Below, piece by piece: positions 41,116 to 51,957 of a stretch of 64,000 nt of DNA; position 1 is the stretch's first letter, and each line of letters begins with the position of its first letter. Position numbers and translations under genes: made by a program. The notes beneath the pieces are model-generated. The model saw nothing but the letters and a program-made list of their open reading frames with translations, had not been told where the DNA came from and did not search any database. Source of the DNA: Siderastrea radians (taxonomy: Eukaryota > Cnidaria > Anthozoa > Scleractinia > Rhizangiidae); contig OZ024896.1 of assembly GCA_964017195.1 (NCBI GenBank), forward strand, positions 36,470,307-36,534,306. Direction: 5' to 3'.

Positions 41116-41572
41116 AAGCCAGTAGAGTCGAAAGTTAGTCAATCCTAACAATTCAATTCGCCATCTTGCTCCGCGCAAAATTGTTGTTGTCGTTGTTTAG
41201 GCTTTATCCACGGACGACAAACCGAAAAACTGCACATCTTCGAAATCGCTTCGAGCTGAATCTTAGCGTTTTCCTCAGTCGTCGGTAGCTTTCATTGTAT
41301 ATCAATATTATCAAGGAAAATGTAAGTTTCATAGCTCAAACACTTGACAAAGACCAAAGAGACAAACATTCTCCGTGATTTGTGACGTCATACGGCCGGC
41401 TACCTCGGCCAACTCGTTCCCAGTCTTCGGAGACACGATTTTGGTCATTTTGGGTACTTTCAACGGCAAAAAAACGGATTTTTGTTTCGTTCCATCCAAC
41501 TTCTCTTGCCATTTCGGAATTAACACACAATGAACTACCAAAAAGTGCAAAAAAAACTTTTTAGTTCATAGG
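41116..41572 (-). repeat. Unclassified interspersed repeat at the array boundary
   Basis: This segment of about 450 bp is neither satellite nor retroelement. It begins exactly where the satellite breaks off and ends where retroelement integrase coding stops. The minus strand holds a 64-73 codon open frame (41,329-41,550) including W-N-E-T-K-I-R-F-F, followed by a stop. A palindromic TGACGTCA lies at 41,383-41,390. It resembles dispersed repeats I associate with coral genomes, but I cannot classify it. It could be a degenerate LTR or a separate insertion. Confidence 0.4.
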
Positions 41573-43720
41573 CACTGTTGTGCAGGGACATGTCGTCTTT
41601 GTAGTTCCAATATTCTCTGACTGCAATTGGCACCTTACTTTTCTTTTCTGGCCAGCCAACCAGCACAGTGGTCTTCAAAGTTTGGAGCACTGAATCTTGT
41701 TCTGTCGCCTTTTGTCAGTGAACGGCGTTAGTCTTTCATTTGACACTGTTAAGGAGTCTAACGGGTTTAAGGCTTCGACTTCCAGCGCGAATACTTGAAA
41801 TTCTTTATCTTGTTCTCCTTGGTCGGGAAGATAAGCTCTAAAGAGATGATCAGCTAGGTACATTTGAGAACCAGGTTTGTACTTGACCTCTATGTTGTAG
41901 CGCTGTAGACGGTGCAACATCCGCTGCAGTCTGCATGGCGCTGCTTACACAGACTTTTTTTGAAAATCACCTGAAGTGGCTTGTGGTCGGATTCTACCGC
42001 AAGTCTGCAAGTCGAGCTAGGTACTAACTGAATCTCTGACAGTCGAACACTATTGCGAGGCACTCCTTTTCAATTTGAGCGTATCTTCTTTCTATTGGTG
42101 TGAGCTTTTTCGACGCGAAAGCTAAATGCTGCACAATTTGAAGAAGAGTAGCTCCGAGTCCCTTTTCGCTAGCGTCCACTGTAATGGACCTCCTTATTGT
42201 AGTCATAGTACTTTAGGACAGGATGGTTGACGACTAGTTTCATCACTTCCTTTGAATGCTGTGTCATGCTGCTTTGCCCAAGTGAACTTGGCATCTTTGG
42301 TTATCAGATCTCTCAAGGGTTGTGCCACGTCTGCAAGTCTAAAGAATCCAAGCAAACTGAGTACGTCTTGCTTGCTTGTTGGCTGAGGCATCTGTTCAAC
42401 TGCTTTAACCTTGTCGGGATCTGGTTTTAGGCCGTCCTTGCTTGCTATGTGACCCATAAATGTCACTTCTTCTTACTGTTGAGGGGAAGATTGACTTTAT
42501 GTGCTCTTTCTAGTAACTTAACCAGTTTCTCATCATGATTTCTAACAGCTTGCTTTCAGGTGTCACCGAATCCCATGACTAGGGTGTCGTCTTTGATGAC
42601 GTCCACACCTTCTAAGTCTGCTAGCTTCTGTTGTAGGTTGCTCTTGAACTCTTCTGGGGCGAGACTGACTCCAAAAGGCATTCTGAGAGAACGATAATAG
42701 CCAAAAGGTGTCCAGAAAGTTGTCAACTTGCGTTGGCGTAATCAAAACTGATTTGATAGAAGCCATCTTTGGAATCTAAAGTGCTGAGGACTCTGGCCTT
42801 GCATAGCTTAGGTAGCAGTTCTTTGATTGTAGGCCTTTGGTATTTCGGACGCTGGGTGACTTTGTTTAATTCTTGAGAGTCCAGACAGGTCTTGCCTGGC
42901 TTCGCCACCACTACCATGTTACTTATCCAGTCAGTGGGAGCTGTTTCTTTCTTGATTATCCATTTGCTCTCTACACATGCAAGCTTAGCTTTGACTTCTT
43001 TCTGGAGGGCTACTGGTATGCGCCTAGAAGTGTGCTGAACAGGCACGGCTGATGGATCTGCTACAAAGCTGCTACAGCCAATATGCTCGAGTCCTTCAAA
43101 GACATCTCTGTAATCTTGCAAGATACTCTGCGCTGTTAGCGGAACATGTTTCACATCCAGAGTTAACACTTAAGCTTGGGATCCTAACTGGAGAAGTCCC
43201 AGCTTCTGGCAGGTTTAGGCAGACAGTAAGGGCTTATTTGAACCACTAAATACTTGGAACGTGAGCACTTGAGATTGCCCACCACGTCTGACTCTAAGGT
43301 CGACTATTCCCAGAGGTTTCATTATGGAGCCATCAAACAACTTCAACTTTGTTTTGCTTGTTTCCATCTTGCTTTATAATAGATAAGCACCAGTTGCACC
43401 GGTATCAAGCTCGCACTTGAGCTGGGTTTTTCACCTGTATTCTTCGTTGTAGAAACTGAGCGTCGCAAACCATCGATTGCCATTGGATTCTACGTTGGAA
43501 ATTTCTTCATCTTTTAAGGTGGACTCCCGAACTTTCTCAGTTCTCCTCTAGAAGATGCACTTCACTTTTCTTTCTTGCCATGCAGACGGATGCAAACTGA
43601 TGCCATTTTTGACAGAAGGCACACTTTTGGTTGTACGCTGGACAATCCTTTTTTTGTAACTGCTGTTTACCGTAGAATTTGATTCTTGCATTTTCGGTAG
43701 TCTTCTTCTTTGGGGGCACA
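41573..43720 (-). pseudogene. pol: pol remnant: zinc knuckle, protease, RT, RNase H, start of integrase
   Basis: Visible pieces, in minus-strand order. Zinc knuckle: CAFCQKWHQFASVC, whose metal-binding His appears displaced by Gln. Protease: C-E-L-D-T-G-A-T-G-A, with the catalytic DTG. RT: VVVAKPGK, then LDSKDGFYQISFD, then the catalytic V-I-K-D-D at about 42,586-42,597. RT-RNase H connection: TFMGHIASKDGLKPDPDKV. RNase H: VDASEKGLGA and IEKECLAIVF, then KYKPGSQMYLADHL. The linker to integrase, with G-W-P-E-K-K-S-K-V-P-I-A-V, ends at about 41,573. Frame changes separate nearly every piece. RT normally has Y/V-x-D-D at the active site, so the Asp pair is kept here but its surroundings are altered. 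Confidence 0.88.
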
Positions 43721-43849
43721 TTCTTTCCTTGTTTGGGCTTAGGTGTTTCTTGAAATCCCTGGTTTTGTTTTTTCCAACTAGCTTTACTACTCCCTTAGGC
43801 GGATCGTTAGTGTTGGATTTCATAGACTCTAGCTCCTTGCTAGTAATTT

Positions 43850-44520
43850 CCTTAGAAACTCGCAATGTCGATCGCTTTGTCGAGTGTAGGGGATTTTTCT
43901 CGTAAAAGTTCTCCTTTCGTTCCCCTGTCGATCAGGCCAATGACTGATCTGTCGCGGATTAATTCCTCAGTAAGCGATCCAAATTCACAAGAAGAAGGAA
44001 GATGCAAATTTCCGTAGGCGCGAGACGTAGCTGTCAACTGACTTCCCTGGATTGTGCTCACGTAAGAATTGAAAACACAGTGCTCGTAAAAAACGTTGCA
44101 TTGCGTTTTGAAGTAGTTTTCCAACGCGGTCAGGCATGCTTGGGCGTCGTTCCTGTCCTTACCCGAAATATTGAGGTTCAGGTATATCTGAACGCAATCT
44201 TTTCCCATCACGGAGCGCAAAGATGCTAATCGTATTTTCGAAACTTGTTTATCGAGGCCGGTCGATACTTCAATTTCATAATCTTCTCACTTCTGGCGGA
44301 AGAATTCCCAGTTATTGACAAGGTTTCCTTTGGAAACCATTGGAGCAGGCACCGGAAAGTTTGAAGGAATATACGAGTACACGGCGGTAAATGCGGTAGA
44401 TTGCGTGCTTGACCCTGTTGCTGGAGCACTCGGCGCGGTTTCTCCTTCGGTCGGCTTGTTGCGTTTCAGTGCCCGTGTTTGTGGCTAATTCGGCAATGTG
44501 TTTCACTGAAACTGACGACA
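43850..44520 (-). pseudogene. gag: gag (capsid) of Ty3/gypsy element, frameshifted
   Basis: The reading begins near 44,520 with M-S-S-V-S-V-K-H-I-A-E-L. It then shifts frame to give S-N-F-P-V-P-A-P-M-V and W-E-F-F-R-Q-K-W, and continues in the best preserved part (44,220-43,852) with RSVMGKDCVQIYLNLNISGK and the capsid-like stretch FGSLTEELIRDRSVIGLIDR, followed by LREKSPTLDKAIDI. These motifs are typical of metazoan Ty3/gypsy Gag, which packages element RNA into particles. At least two frameshifts break it, and there is no continuous frame from start to nucleocapsid. Confidence 0.8.
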
Positions 44521-44715
44521 ACTGCCTCGGAGTGTATCTCCTTGTAAGTGATGAACTTTTACTTCGGATTTTCGGCGTATTTTAGGCTAAAATCGTCAAT
44601 TTAACTTCTGACTGCATAATGAGCAACCGAGCTCAGACCATGTGCTTTCAGACAACTTGAATTTATTGCCAAATAAGATGATGATGATGTAATCTAAGCA
44701 AAAACTATGTTGACA

Positions 44716-44808
44716 CTAATAACAACCCTAAACTGCCCCTTTTTAACCACTCTGACAACCATCCTAAACTTCCCCTTATTAGCCATCCTAATAACCACCC
44801 TAAAACTT
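44716..44808. repeat. Short tandem repeat, about 30-bp imperfect unit
   Basis: Imperfect repeats containing AACCACTCTGACAACCATCC, AACTTCCCCTTATTAGCCAT and AATAACCACCCTAAAAC fill the gap between the retroelement and the outer satellite block. The unit always carries a C-C-C-T-A-A or C-A-T-C-C-T core. No gene is visible. Confidence 0.55.
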
Positions 44809-45610
44809 GTTGAAACAATGGTTAGTTTTGCCAATTAAAAAACATATTAAAACAATGGATAGAATGGAATAATTCAAGGCTAAAAACTTTGTTGAAACAA
44901 TGGTTAGATTTTCCCGGTGAAAAAAGGTTGAAACAATGGATAGATATTGGCTTTAATCTCTCGCCAAATAATTGTTGAAACAATGGTTAGGTTTTCTTGG
45001 TCAAAAAGAAGTTAAGACCAGTAGATAGATTGGCTATAATTTATAAGGCCAAAAAATTGTTGAAACAATGGTTAGATTTTCCAACTGAAAAAAGATTGAA
45101 ACAATAAGTAGATTGGCTGTAATCCAAAGCGAAAAAATTGTTGAAAGAATGGTTAGATTTTGCAATTGAAAAGAGGTTGAAACAATGGGTAGATTAACGA
45201 TAACCCAAGGGGAAAAACTCTTACAAGAATGATTAGATGTTCCAATTGAAACAAAGGTCGAAGCAATGGTTAGATTTCCTTTGAACCAAGGACAGAAAAT
45301 TATTGAAACAGTTCCCAGATTTTACAGTTGAAAAACCACTAAAACGAATGGATAGTTGCTAAAATCCAAGGACAAAAACTAGTTAATGGTTGGATTTTCC
45401 AATTTAAAAAAAGACTGAAACAATGAGTAGATTGGCAATAATCGAAGGACAGAACATTGTTGAAACAACGGTTAGATTTTCCAATTAAAAAAAGGAACAA
45501 AAGATCAAAACAATGGATAGATTTGCTTAAATCCAAGAAATAAGAAATTACTGAAACAATAATTAGAGTTTTCGATTGAAAAAACGATTGAAACGTTGCA
45601 TAGATTTAAG
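44809..45610. repeat. Diverged outer block of the same satellite family (period 82-83 bp)
   Basis: GTTGAAACAATGG recurs at 44,809, 44,891, 44,974, 45,059 and 45,140 and then more irregularly to about 45,610. Each unit has two similar halves, TTGAAACAATGGTTAGATTT and TTGAAACAATGGATAGATTG, separated by A-rich segments. They match the two halves of the 81-bp monomer to the left, but neighbouring units differ far more from each other than in the main array. This is the usual pattern at satellite edges, where homogenisation by unequal exchange fails. A last isolated fragment (ATTGCAACAATGGCTAGATT) lies at about 45,936-45,955. Confidence 0.85.
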
Positions 45611-46814
45611 AATCGAAAGGGTCAAATAGTTGACACTGGTTTAAGAAACTATATCAGGGCGTTTCGGTTGGTGTTGCAGTCAAAAAAATGTAAATCACTA
45701 ACGGCGTCCCTGGTGTTAAATGAATAAAAAAGTTAAAAATATATGGGTAATAAAATACAACATACAGTCCATCTACCAAGGAGGAAATATCTCTGGAAAC
45801 CAAACATGTATTGCAAGCTCTTTCCGCTAACAACTATCCTGCCCACTTTCTGTGGAGGGGTATAGATAGAGGGTTGTGGCATCTACTGTGAGATAAAAAC
45901 TATTGCAAGATTAGACAAATTTACATCTATTGCAACAATGGCTAGATTGGGGACGAGGACGGAAAAATGTGTATTCGGCCTGACACTTTTCAATAGCTTT
46001 CCCGTTGGATAATCCCCAGGACGCGCCGGATCACCCTATCGATTAGCAGTGGATTAATCGAGTTTTTGCCATCAAGGATAGTATCCTAAACCCCAGTGAC
46101 TTCGTAGACTTTAAGAGACGCCTATTTGTGGAGGGCCAAATTTAACCGAAAATGAGACTTACCGCTTACCAAAACAAAAGCCAGCGTCAAACACTAATTT
46201 ATAAGCTACTATAGCACATAACGAAATTTTTGGACCGACCTGTTGCAAATCTTAGTGGCCATCTCCCTTCCCTTCCCTCCATGCTAGGTGATGACTGCTC
46301 ACTGTGCTTGCAAAAGACGAAGGAGAGCCACCCATACGGACTTTTCTTCCAACTTTTTCGAAAACAAAGGAAGTTCATTACACCATTCCATCATCAAAAC
46401 GAAATGGGTAAGGAATGTTTTGTGCCTTTAACTGGATTTTTTTTAATTATGAGAAAGTTAACAGGAATTTCAAAATTGATAACAGCGACGTATTCATCAA
46501 AGTTAGAAACTTCCATACCGTGATGGAGAGACTGGGACTTATGACATGATTGTGTAACGAGAAGAAAACATTAAGATGACTGGAAAGGCTGTGGCCTCGG
46601 CCGCAAACAATGTAACGAGAGGTATTTCGCCTGTGTCTTCACAGGTACCCAAGCTCCACAGCATTGTGTAAATTTGATCGTCATGGTAACCGTTGCGTAA
46701 CAGCGAAATTATGAAGACTTCCATGGGGACAACGTTCATCTTTGAGCAACTCGATTAAATCAAAAGAGGCCCTTTTCTTTCTCTCTAGCTGCAATTTGCT
46801 TTGCGCCAAGAGTA
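45611..46814. other. Intergenic, no gene recognised
   Basis: Apart from the satellite fragment near 45,940 this stretch shows no domain, RNA gene or clear repeat. Short open frames exist (plus strand 46,230-46,523, minus strand 46,539-46,739), but I recognise no family and see no splice or signal features supporting them. Confidence 0.5.
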
Positions 46815-47475
46815 TATACTATTAATACTACATAGTATTCTATAATACTCTACGCTACGCTATACTAAACTACACTTCATCATACCACACCATACCATAC
46901 CATATCATACCATACCATACCATACCATACCATAGTACGGTGTACCACTAAATTTGTGCGGGAGTTTAATTTTGTGAATGGGTGATCTTTCGTGTTTTGC
47001 GGAAACTAATTTTGCTTTTGGGGAAAACTGGCTATTCTTGCTGGGAATTAATTTTTGCGATATTCAGGAAGTCACCTTCTTTTTGGAATCATAACATTCC
47101 CTTTTTTTATCACAAACCATCGAATGCAGGTGAACAATATGCAGATGTATAATACGTTAAACAGCTAAACAATGGCATACCTTCAATCGATCCTTTTCTT
47201 TAAAGCTATTAAGAGCTAGATACTTGTAGTGTTCCGACTGCAATAACATCGTTTTATTTCTAAAAGTTTTGTTACTAATTTCGTTTTGTTTCTGAAAGAA
47301 AGAGGCGGTTTAAGTGAATGGGCGCCAACACGATTTTACATTACATGTAAAAGGGGATATTGCTTATAACTTCGGCAGTGGAGTAAATTTTGGCAGAGAA
47401 AAGTTTTGCAGGAATTTTTTTGTGCCACACGGTATGGTGTGCTATAAAATACTATAATACACAATACCGTCTAAC
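46815..47475. repeat. Low-complexity interspersed repeat with C-A-T-A-C microsatellite
   Basis: A pentanucleotide CATAC/CCATA microsatellite occupies 46,879-46,934. It is preceded by TAC/TAT-rich sequence and followed by GT-rich sequence (GTGCGGGAGTTTAATTTTGT and similar). Near 47,430-47,470 there is a partly inverse-complementary segment (GGTATGGTGTGCTATAAAAT). The arrangement suggests one dispersed element with microsatellite-like ends, but no clean terminal repeat or target duplication is seen. Confidence 0.45.
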
Positions 47476-47739
47476 AGTCAGCGAATACTGATTTTAAAAA
47501 ATAGTACAGCCTGTCAAAGGTAAATATTGAGGAAAAAATGCTTCGGAGGTTCTTGTTCCTCTCTCTTCCTTCTCTCCACCGTTTACCCCACACATAGCAC
47601 TGCAATGACCTCTAAAAGTTTTTTTGGGTCAATGGTTTATATTCAGTGAGTGACATTTATCATTTATGGTTAAATATTACTACAAATCTGCTGAGTCCAG
47701 CTCGTCGTATTTTTAACAAGGTCAAATTTAGCTTTAATG

Positions 47740-47745
47740 TTTATT
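47740..47745 (-). terminator. Probable polyadenylation signal AATAAA of the Vps62-like gene
   Basis: AATAAA on the minus strand lies about 100 bp past the stop codon of the gene at 47,848-48,876, in an A/T-rich context. This is a normal distance for a short 3' UTR. Confidence 0.55.
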
Positions 47746-47847
47746 TTTTTCTATTCATTTACCCAGTATGACAACCATTAAACCTTCTGAAATTGAAGTT
47801 GCAGTTCTACACAGCACTGATAACAACCACTGCGGCCATTACAGTCA

Positions 47848-48876
47848 CTATCGAAAATTAGGCCAGCCTTTATGGGCGGGACCTGTTGGACCGTTATTAA
47901 GCATGCATTCACCGCTGATGAACTCTACGATGCCGCAGCCTTGTTCTCTGTTTCCCCATCGGCCATCGAACTCCATGAACTTGAACTCTCCGCTATAATG
48001 ATAGCTGGGATCGTACTTGACAATCTTTAGATTCTCCCATGTGTGCCAAGATAATCCATCGCTGGTGTAGTCCACTAGTTCGTCTTTGTTTGGAAGGGTT
48101 TTGTAAACATGGCGTCCGGCAGCCGGCCATATTCCATGTGAACCCTCAGCCGAGTAGACTATTGCGTGCTTAGTGCCACCATGCATGGCCAACGATTGCC
48201 TTCCCTTTGTGAACTTGCTGTCTTTCCAAAGGAACTCGCCGGCAAACTTATTTGTGATCTCCGTGTTGTGGGTCGACAGATACATGGAATATATCTGGTA
48301 GTCGGAGTCGACTTTTCGAAAACGAACTATAACATTCTCCCAATCCCCAACGTGGTGGCCAAATGTTGAATATCCTCCAACACAGCCTCTGATTCTCGGA
48401 CAAACACAATTGCCCCATACTTTGAAGCAAGGGCAGATATTGTGTGCATAATATCCAATGCAGACTCGTTTCCCTCGGTTGTATGGAAAGAACATCCTGA
48501 AGGCGGCTTCCAAGAAGTCTTTATGCTCTCGGTAAAGTACGTAGACAGGGACAACACTTGGATGCTGACCACGGAGAACAGCTGGTTCGGTGCAGGAAGG
48601 GCAACTAATGCTCTCTTTGGTGGTGAGATAGCTATCCGAATTGCACTTCTGAAGATTGTAGACTGTCATGGGTTCGGGTTGGTTGCTACATCCATCCATC
48701 TTGGTGTGGGCCAAGAAGTAGTCAACGCTCGATGGTTTCCACGGCTCATTAATCGGGAGCTTTACCAATGGGCCCCACTCGTAGATCAGATTGGCTATCT
48801 TAGGAGACACCGAGGATGTATAGACACTCGCAGTCAGTGCCAGTAGGACAAAAACGACAAGGTCCTTGAATAGCAT
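47848..48876 (-). CDS. Secreted Vps62-family protein, single exon, 342 aa
   Basis: The ATG is followed by a hydrophobic leader (residues 1-20, [18 protein letters not shown]), so the protein probably enters the secretory pathway. The body carries the hallmarks of the Vps62 family: [11 protein letters not shown] (129-139), [14 protein letters not shown] (173-186), [18 protein letters not shown] (241-258), [15 protein letters not shown] (269-283), FDGRWGN (303-309) and a C-terminal [10 protein letters not shown] (329-338). Family members occur in fungi, plants and some animals. The yeast protein is linked to cytoplasm-to-vacuole protein targeting, but the biochemical activity is not established. 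Residues 138-165 are rich in Cys, which would suit disulfide bonding in an extracellular protein. The coding region is uninterrupted; a possible 5' UTR acceptor is listed separately. The frame is complete, ending in F-R-stop. Family assignment is firm; function is open. Confidence 0.9.
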   Translation of the reverse strand: MLFKDLVVFVLLALTASVYTSSVSPKIANLIYEWGPLVKLPINEPWKPSSVDYFLAHTKMDGCSNQPEPMTVYNLQKCNSDSYLTTKESISCPSCTEPAVLRGQHPSVVPVYVLYREHKDFLEAAFRMFFPYNRGKRVCIGYYAHNICPCFKVWGNCVCPRIRGCVGGYSTFGHHVGDWENVIVRFRKVDSDYQIYSMYLSTHNTEITNKFAGEFLWKDSKFTKGRQSLAMHGGTKHAIVYSAEGSHGIWPAAGRHVYKTLPNKDELVDYTSDGLSWHTWENLKIVKYDPSYHYSGEFKFMEFDGRWGNREQGCGIVEFISGECMLNNGPTGPAHKGWPNFR

Positions 48877-48880
48877 AGCT

Positions 48881-48910
48881 CCTGAACAAATAATAAATAC
48901 AACTTATCCT
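48881..48910 (-). promoter_or_regulatory. Possible 3' splice site of a 5' UTR intron
   Basis: Four bases before the ATG of the Vps62-like gene, the minus strand reads TTTATTATTTGTTCAG, a T-rich run ending in CAG that looks like an intron acceptor. If used, the gene has a non-coding first exon further right and a single coding exon. I could not identify the matching donor. Confidence 0.25.
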
Positions 48911-49073
48911 TAATTCATTGAGATAGCAGCCGCCAGTCATGCTTGTCTACGTGCGGATCTCTCTCTCGCGGTTTTTGTTTTAATAATACTCTTAAGCCCT
49001 TGCCAAACGGAGTCGAAAGGCATCGCAAGTTTTTGGTCTTACAAGCCACATATTTTTGGAAACTGAATATTTC

Positions 49074-49089
49074 CATCATCATCATCATC

Positions 49090-49125
<36 letters not shown>

Positions 49126-49140
49126 GTAATAATAATAATT
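49074..49140. repeat. Trinucleotide microsatellite (ATC)n-(ATA)n
   Basis: About six CAT/ATC triplets pass into about eighteen TAA/ATA triplets with one G interruption. The open frames reading through it (poly-Ile or poly-Met) are artefacts. Confidence 0.95.
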
Positions 49141-50480
49141 ATCAAGCAAGTTGTGTTTCCATCGATACCACAAAGAGAGGAATCAACTTTCTCTGGCGAT
49201 AGGACTTTGACAGGTAACAGGAAGAAGTATCAAATTTACGCGACGCACAGAGACAATTGATAGAATATAGTAACCACGTGTCGTTTTATTTAAAAAAAAT
49301 AAGATCCATATCTTAAGTAACAGTAATATTAAATTAAAATATGCTATATATTTTTCTTGGAATGCTAACCAGGTTGGTAAAGATGATGAAAACTGCGGCA
49401 AAAGCTCTGGCAAAAGTAATAAAGCCAAAGTCCACCGAGAAGGAGAACGAAGCAAAAAGCTCATTTGAATTTGAATTTAAATGGAAAAAGCGCAACAAAC
49501 CAATAAACCACTTAAAACCTCAATAATATTCGTCCAATCAGATTTTAACAACGAAACAACAAGCATCATGTTTTCATAATATTTTGAACCAATCAAACAA
49601 CGATGACTCATCACTAATTTAACCTGGCAAGGGTCAATAAAAATCTGGTCAACACTCAGTTCTCTGTTTCACGATACGTGAAAACGCCTATTAAACAAAA
49701 GTGCTGGAAAACTTAACTAAGTACAGCCGAACCTTTCCCCACAAACACCTCTCTATTATTGACAATATCTCTCTGGGTTAAAGTTTTCTATGTACAAAAA
49801 TACGCTTTAAGACGGTGGTATTCGCCTTCTGGGGCAAATCCGAGAAATGATGAAGGTGTTGATGATAACATGAACTCAAGTCATGTGTTTCAACGTTGTA
49901 AATCGAAAAGTTTTTGTTTTAATAGGACACAGATTTCTTTCATTTGTTATTGAGCACAGTTTCAAATAAATTTTAGTGCTTACAGTTCAGTAATAATTTT
50001 TACTAAACGAACCAACGTTAAAATAAATAAAGTCTTTATAATGATGCATCAGTTTCCATGCCCTCTATTAAATACAGACACTCGGCTTTGTCCCTTAAAG
50101 CGAAAACATTACTAGCGAATATGGACTTCCGAAAGGAAACTTTTTAATACGAAATAAATGCAAGCATTTAGGGAATCATTCATCAAAACTAACAAGAAAA
50201 TTAAACGAATAAAAAATTGAAAAATTATTTTTAAGGGTACTCCATCACTTGAGGAAGAGTAGGAGTGGACATTGAAAACGTCCCTGTTCACACTTATACC
50301 GTGCACTCAAACAGTGCTTTTTTTAAAGCCGAGCAGCTAAACACGAAAAAAAACCCTTGATTTTATAATTTATGCTTGGTGATGATTTCCTTTATTCTTA
50401 TCACTTGAATTTTTGAACAAGAGTTGGTCTTGTATTTTCGTCCCTGTTAGGGCTTAAAAGGTTAACCATCTCAGAAATTC
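49141..50480. other. Intergenic, no gene recognised
   Basis: There are short open frames on both strands (49,183-49,464 minus, 49,341-49,526 plus, 49,759-49,953 plus), but none shows a domain, a signal peptide or a conserved motif that I recognise. Base composition is even and AT-rich. I see no RNA gene. Confidence 0.45.
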
Positions 50481-50800
50481 GGATTTAATTGTGATGAAAT
50501 CTAGAATTTGGGAAGTTCTAACTTTCGTAACCGATGAGTAGATTTATTTCGGTTTTTCTGGAGAAATAAATATGCTGTCCGGTGTGTAATATAAGATCAG
50601 TTAGCATTTCCGGGAAGCCGACAGCGGCTCGGAAATTTGGGAATAAGTGATCCTTCTCTAAAATTTGCTACGGCTTAAATTTTCAGCTAAAGAATCCGAA
50701 CATATAACGCTGTGCTAGGTTGTACAAATTTCCATTTAAAAAGCCCTGAAACGATGTGAGAAAACAGAAAAAGACGTTTCAAGTATTTCCTTTACATTTT
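50481..50800. repeat. Segment homologous to the 5' flank of the Mab-21 pseudogene
   Basis: This stretch aligns by eye, same orientation, with 58,170-58,450. Shared landmarks in the same order are TTCGGATTTAATTGTGATGA versus TTCGCATTTAATTGTGTTGA, then AAGATCAGTTAGCATTTCCG versus AAGGTCAGCTAGCATTTTCG, then CATTTAAAAAGCCCTGAAAC versus CCTTTAAAAAGGCCTTAAAA, then ACGTTTCAAGTATTT versus ACGTTTGAAGTATTT. No Mab-21 coding remnant is visible to its left. It may be a duplicated gene flank or a dispersed repeat. Confidence 0.5.
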
Positions 50801-51957
50801 GTCGTTGCATGCCCCTCATCATTCACAGATTTTCAACGGAAAAAAGCAAATTATTTTCGATCAAATTTTAGATCTATACAACTCTTTCAGCAGGCTTTGT
50901 TTGCCTGTGTCTTTTGAATAAAACGACTACATGGAAACAGCTACAACAACATTAGCAATGACGGCTTGGTCCGTTGACGCCGAATAACAAAACAAATTCT
51001 TAGGTTAAAAGTACACACTTAATACCTCAGTACGTGATAAAACGAAAATAAACTATAGGGAAACACCTTTGCTAAAATGGCTTACCAGGTTTCTGAACAA
51101 TTCAGATTTCGTCTTTTCTTCTTATCGGCTTAAAGAAGGTAGAGCCGTGTTAAATACCATGGCTAAACATGAATAAAGAAAACAATTGAATATACTGGTT
51201 ATTTAGCCCAACCGTCCTGCATAAATGCATTTTTAAAAATTAATTATAACGAACTTTTTGTAACCTCAACGAGGCAATTTGTCGAAATTCACCAAGATTG
51301 TATTATCTATTAAGTAAATAAAATATTAAGTATTGTTTAGAAAACGAGCAGTAGTGTTTTTTCAGGTTCTCTTCGAGTTTTTACACCTAATAAAATACAT
51401 GCTGCGAGTTTCTCACGACTTCAAAAACATTTGTAAGATAGCGTGTCCCTAAGCGGAGATTAAGCCGTTAACCCTACGACTTTTGGAGTGAAAACGCAGG
51501 AAAAAGGACTCTCTAGCCACAGGTATCTTTTGCTGCCCATTGTGCTACATTTTGCATTTAAATTGCTAAAAATGCCAGTAGCCATGGTTACATGAGACAA
51601 CCTTGCGTACTCAGGCCGGCTAAGAAGCCAGGCTGCTCTGGGGACGAGAAAGTGTTGTTGCGAGCTAAGTGGCTGTGAAATTAAGGTTTCAGTAAGTCAC
51701 AAGTTCGGCAACTGAGCGAGATCAATTTCATGAGTAAAATTCTGCAGAGAAGTAGAAATAGGTAGTAGTTTGCATTTCACGTCAGCCACTCTCACTATGT
51801 ACACTGCTGCTCAATGAAATACACCGCAAAGTAACTGTCAAACTTGGAGTAATTTTAAGGTGCTCTTTACTGATATTTTATGGCACGAACATGTTGGTAC
51901 CGAAAAAAGTAGACCTGTTAACCATAAATAAAATTCAACAGTTAACAAATTACTAAC
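50801..51957. other. Intergenic, no gene recognised
   Basis: AT-rich sequence with scattered stops in all frames. I see no domain, microsatellite or inverted repeat here. Confidence 0.45.

Larger units (their letters stand above)
41573..44715 (-). mobile_element. Decayed Ty3/gypsy LTR retrotransposon, 3' truncated
   Basis: Read on the minus strand, the domains occur in canonical Ty3/gypsy order: gag capsid (44,520-43,850), zinc knuckle (43,719-43,537), aspartic protease (DTG at 43,398-43,406), reverse transcriptase (43,169-42,466), RNase H (42,206-41,880) and the linker leading to integrase (to about 41,573). The integrase core and 3' LTR are missing. Upstream of gag, 44,595-44,700 contains AATAAATT and CAGTCAGAAGTT on the minus strand, which would fit the end of a 5' LTR followed by a primer-binding site, but I cannot find a second LTR. 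Multiple frameshifts show the element is dead. Confidence 0.9.

Noticed and set aside
46230..46739. Possible small genes (plus 46,230-46,523; minus 46,539-46,739)
   Set aside because: No recognised family, signal peptide or splice features. Their length is compatible with chance.
49183..49526. Overlapping frames on both strands, one with a Leu-rich stretch like a signal peptide
   Set aside because: The stretch is low-complexity beside a microsatellite; no domain follows it and both strands are open by chance.
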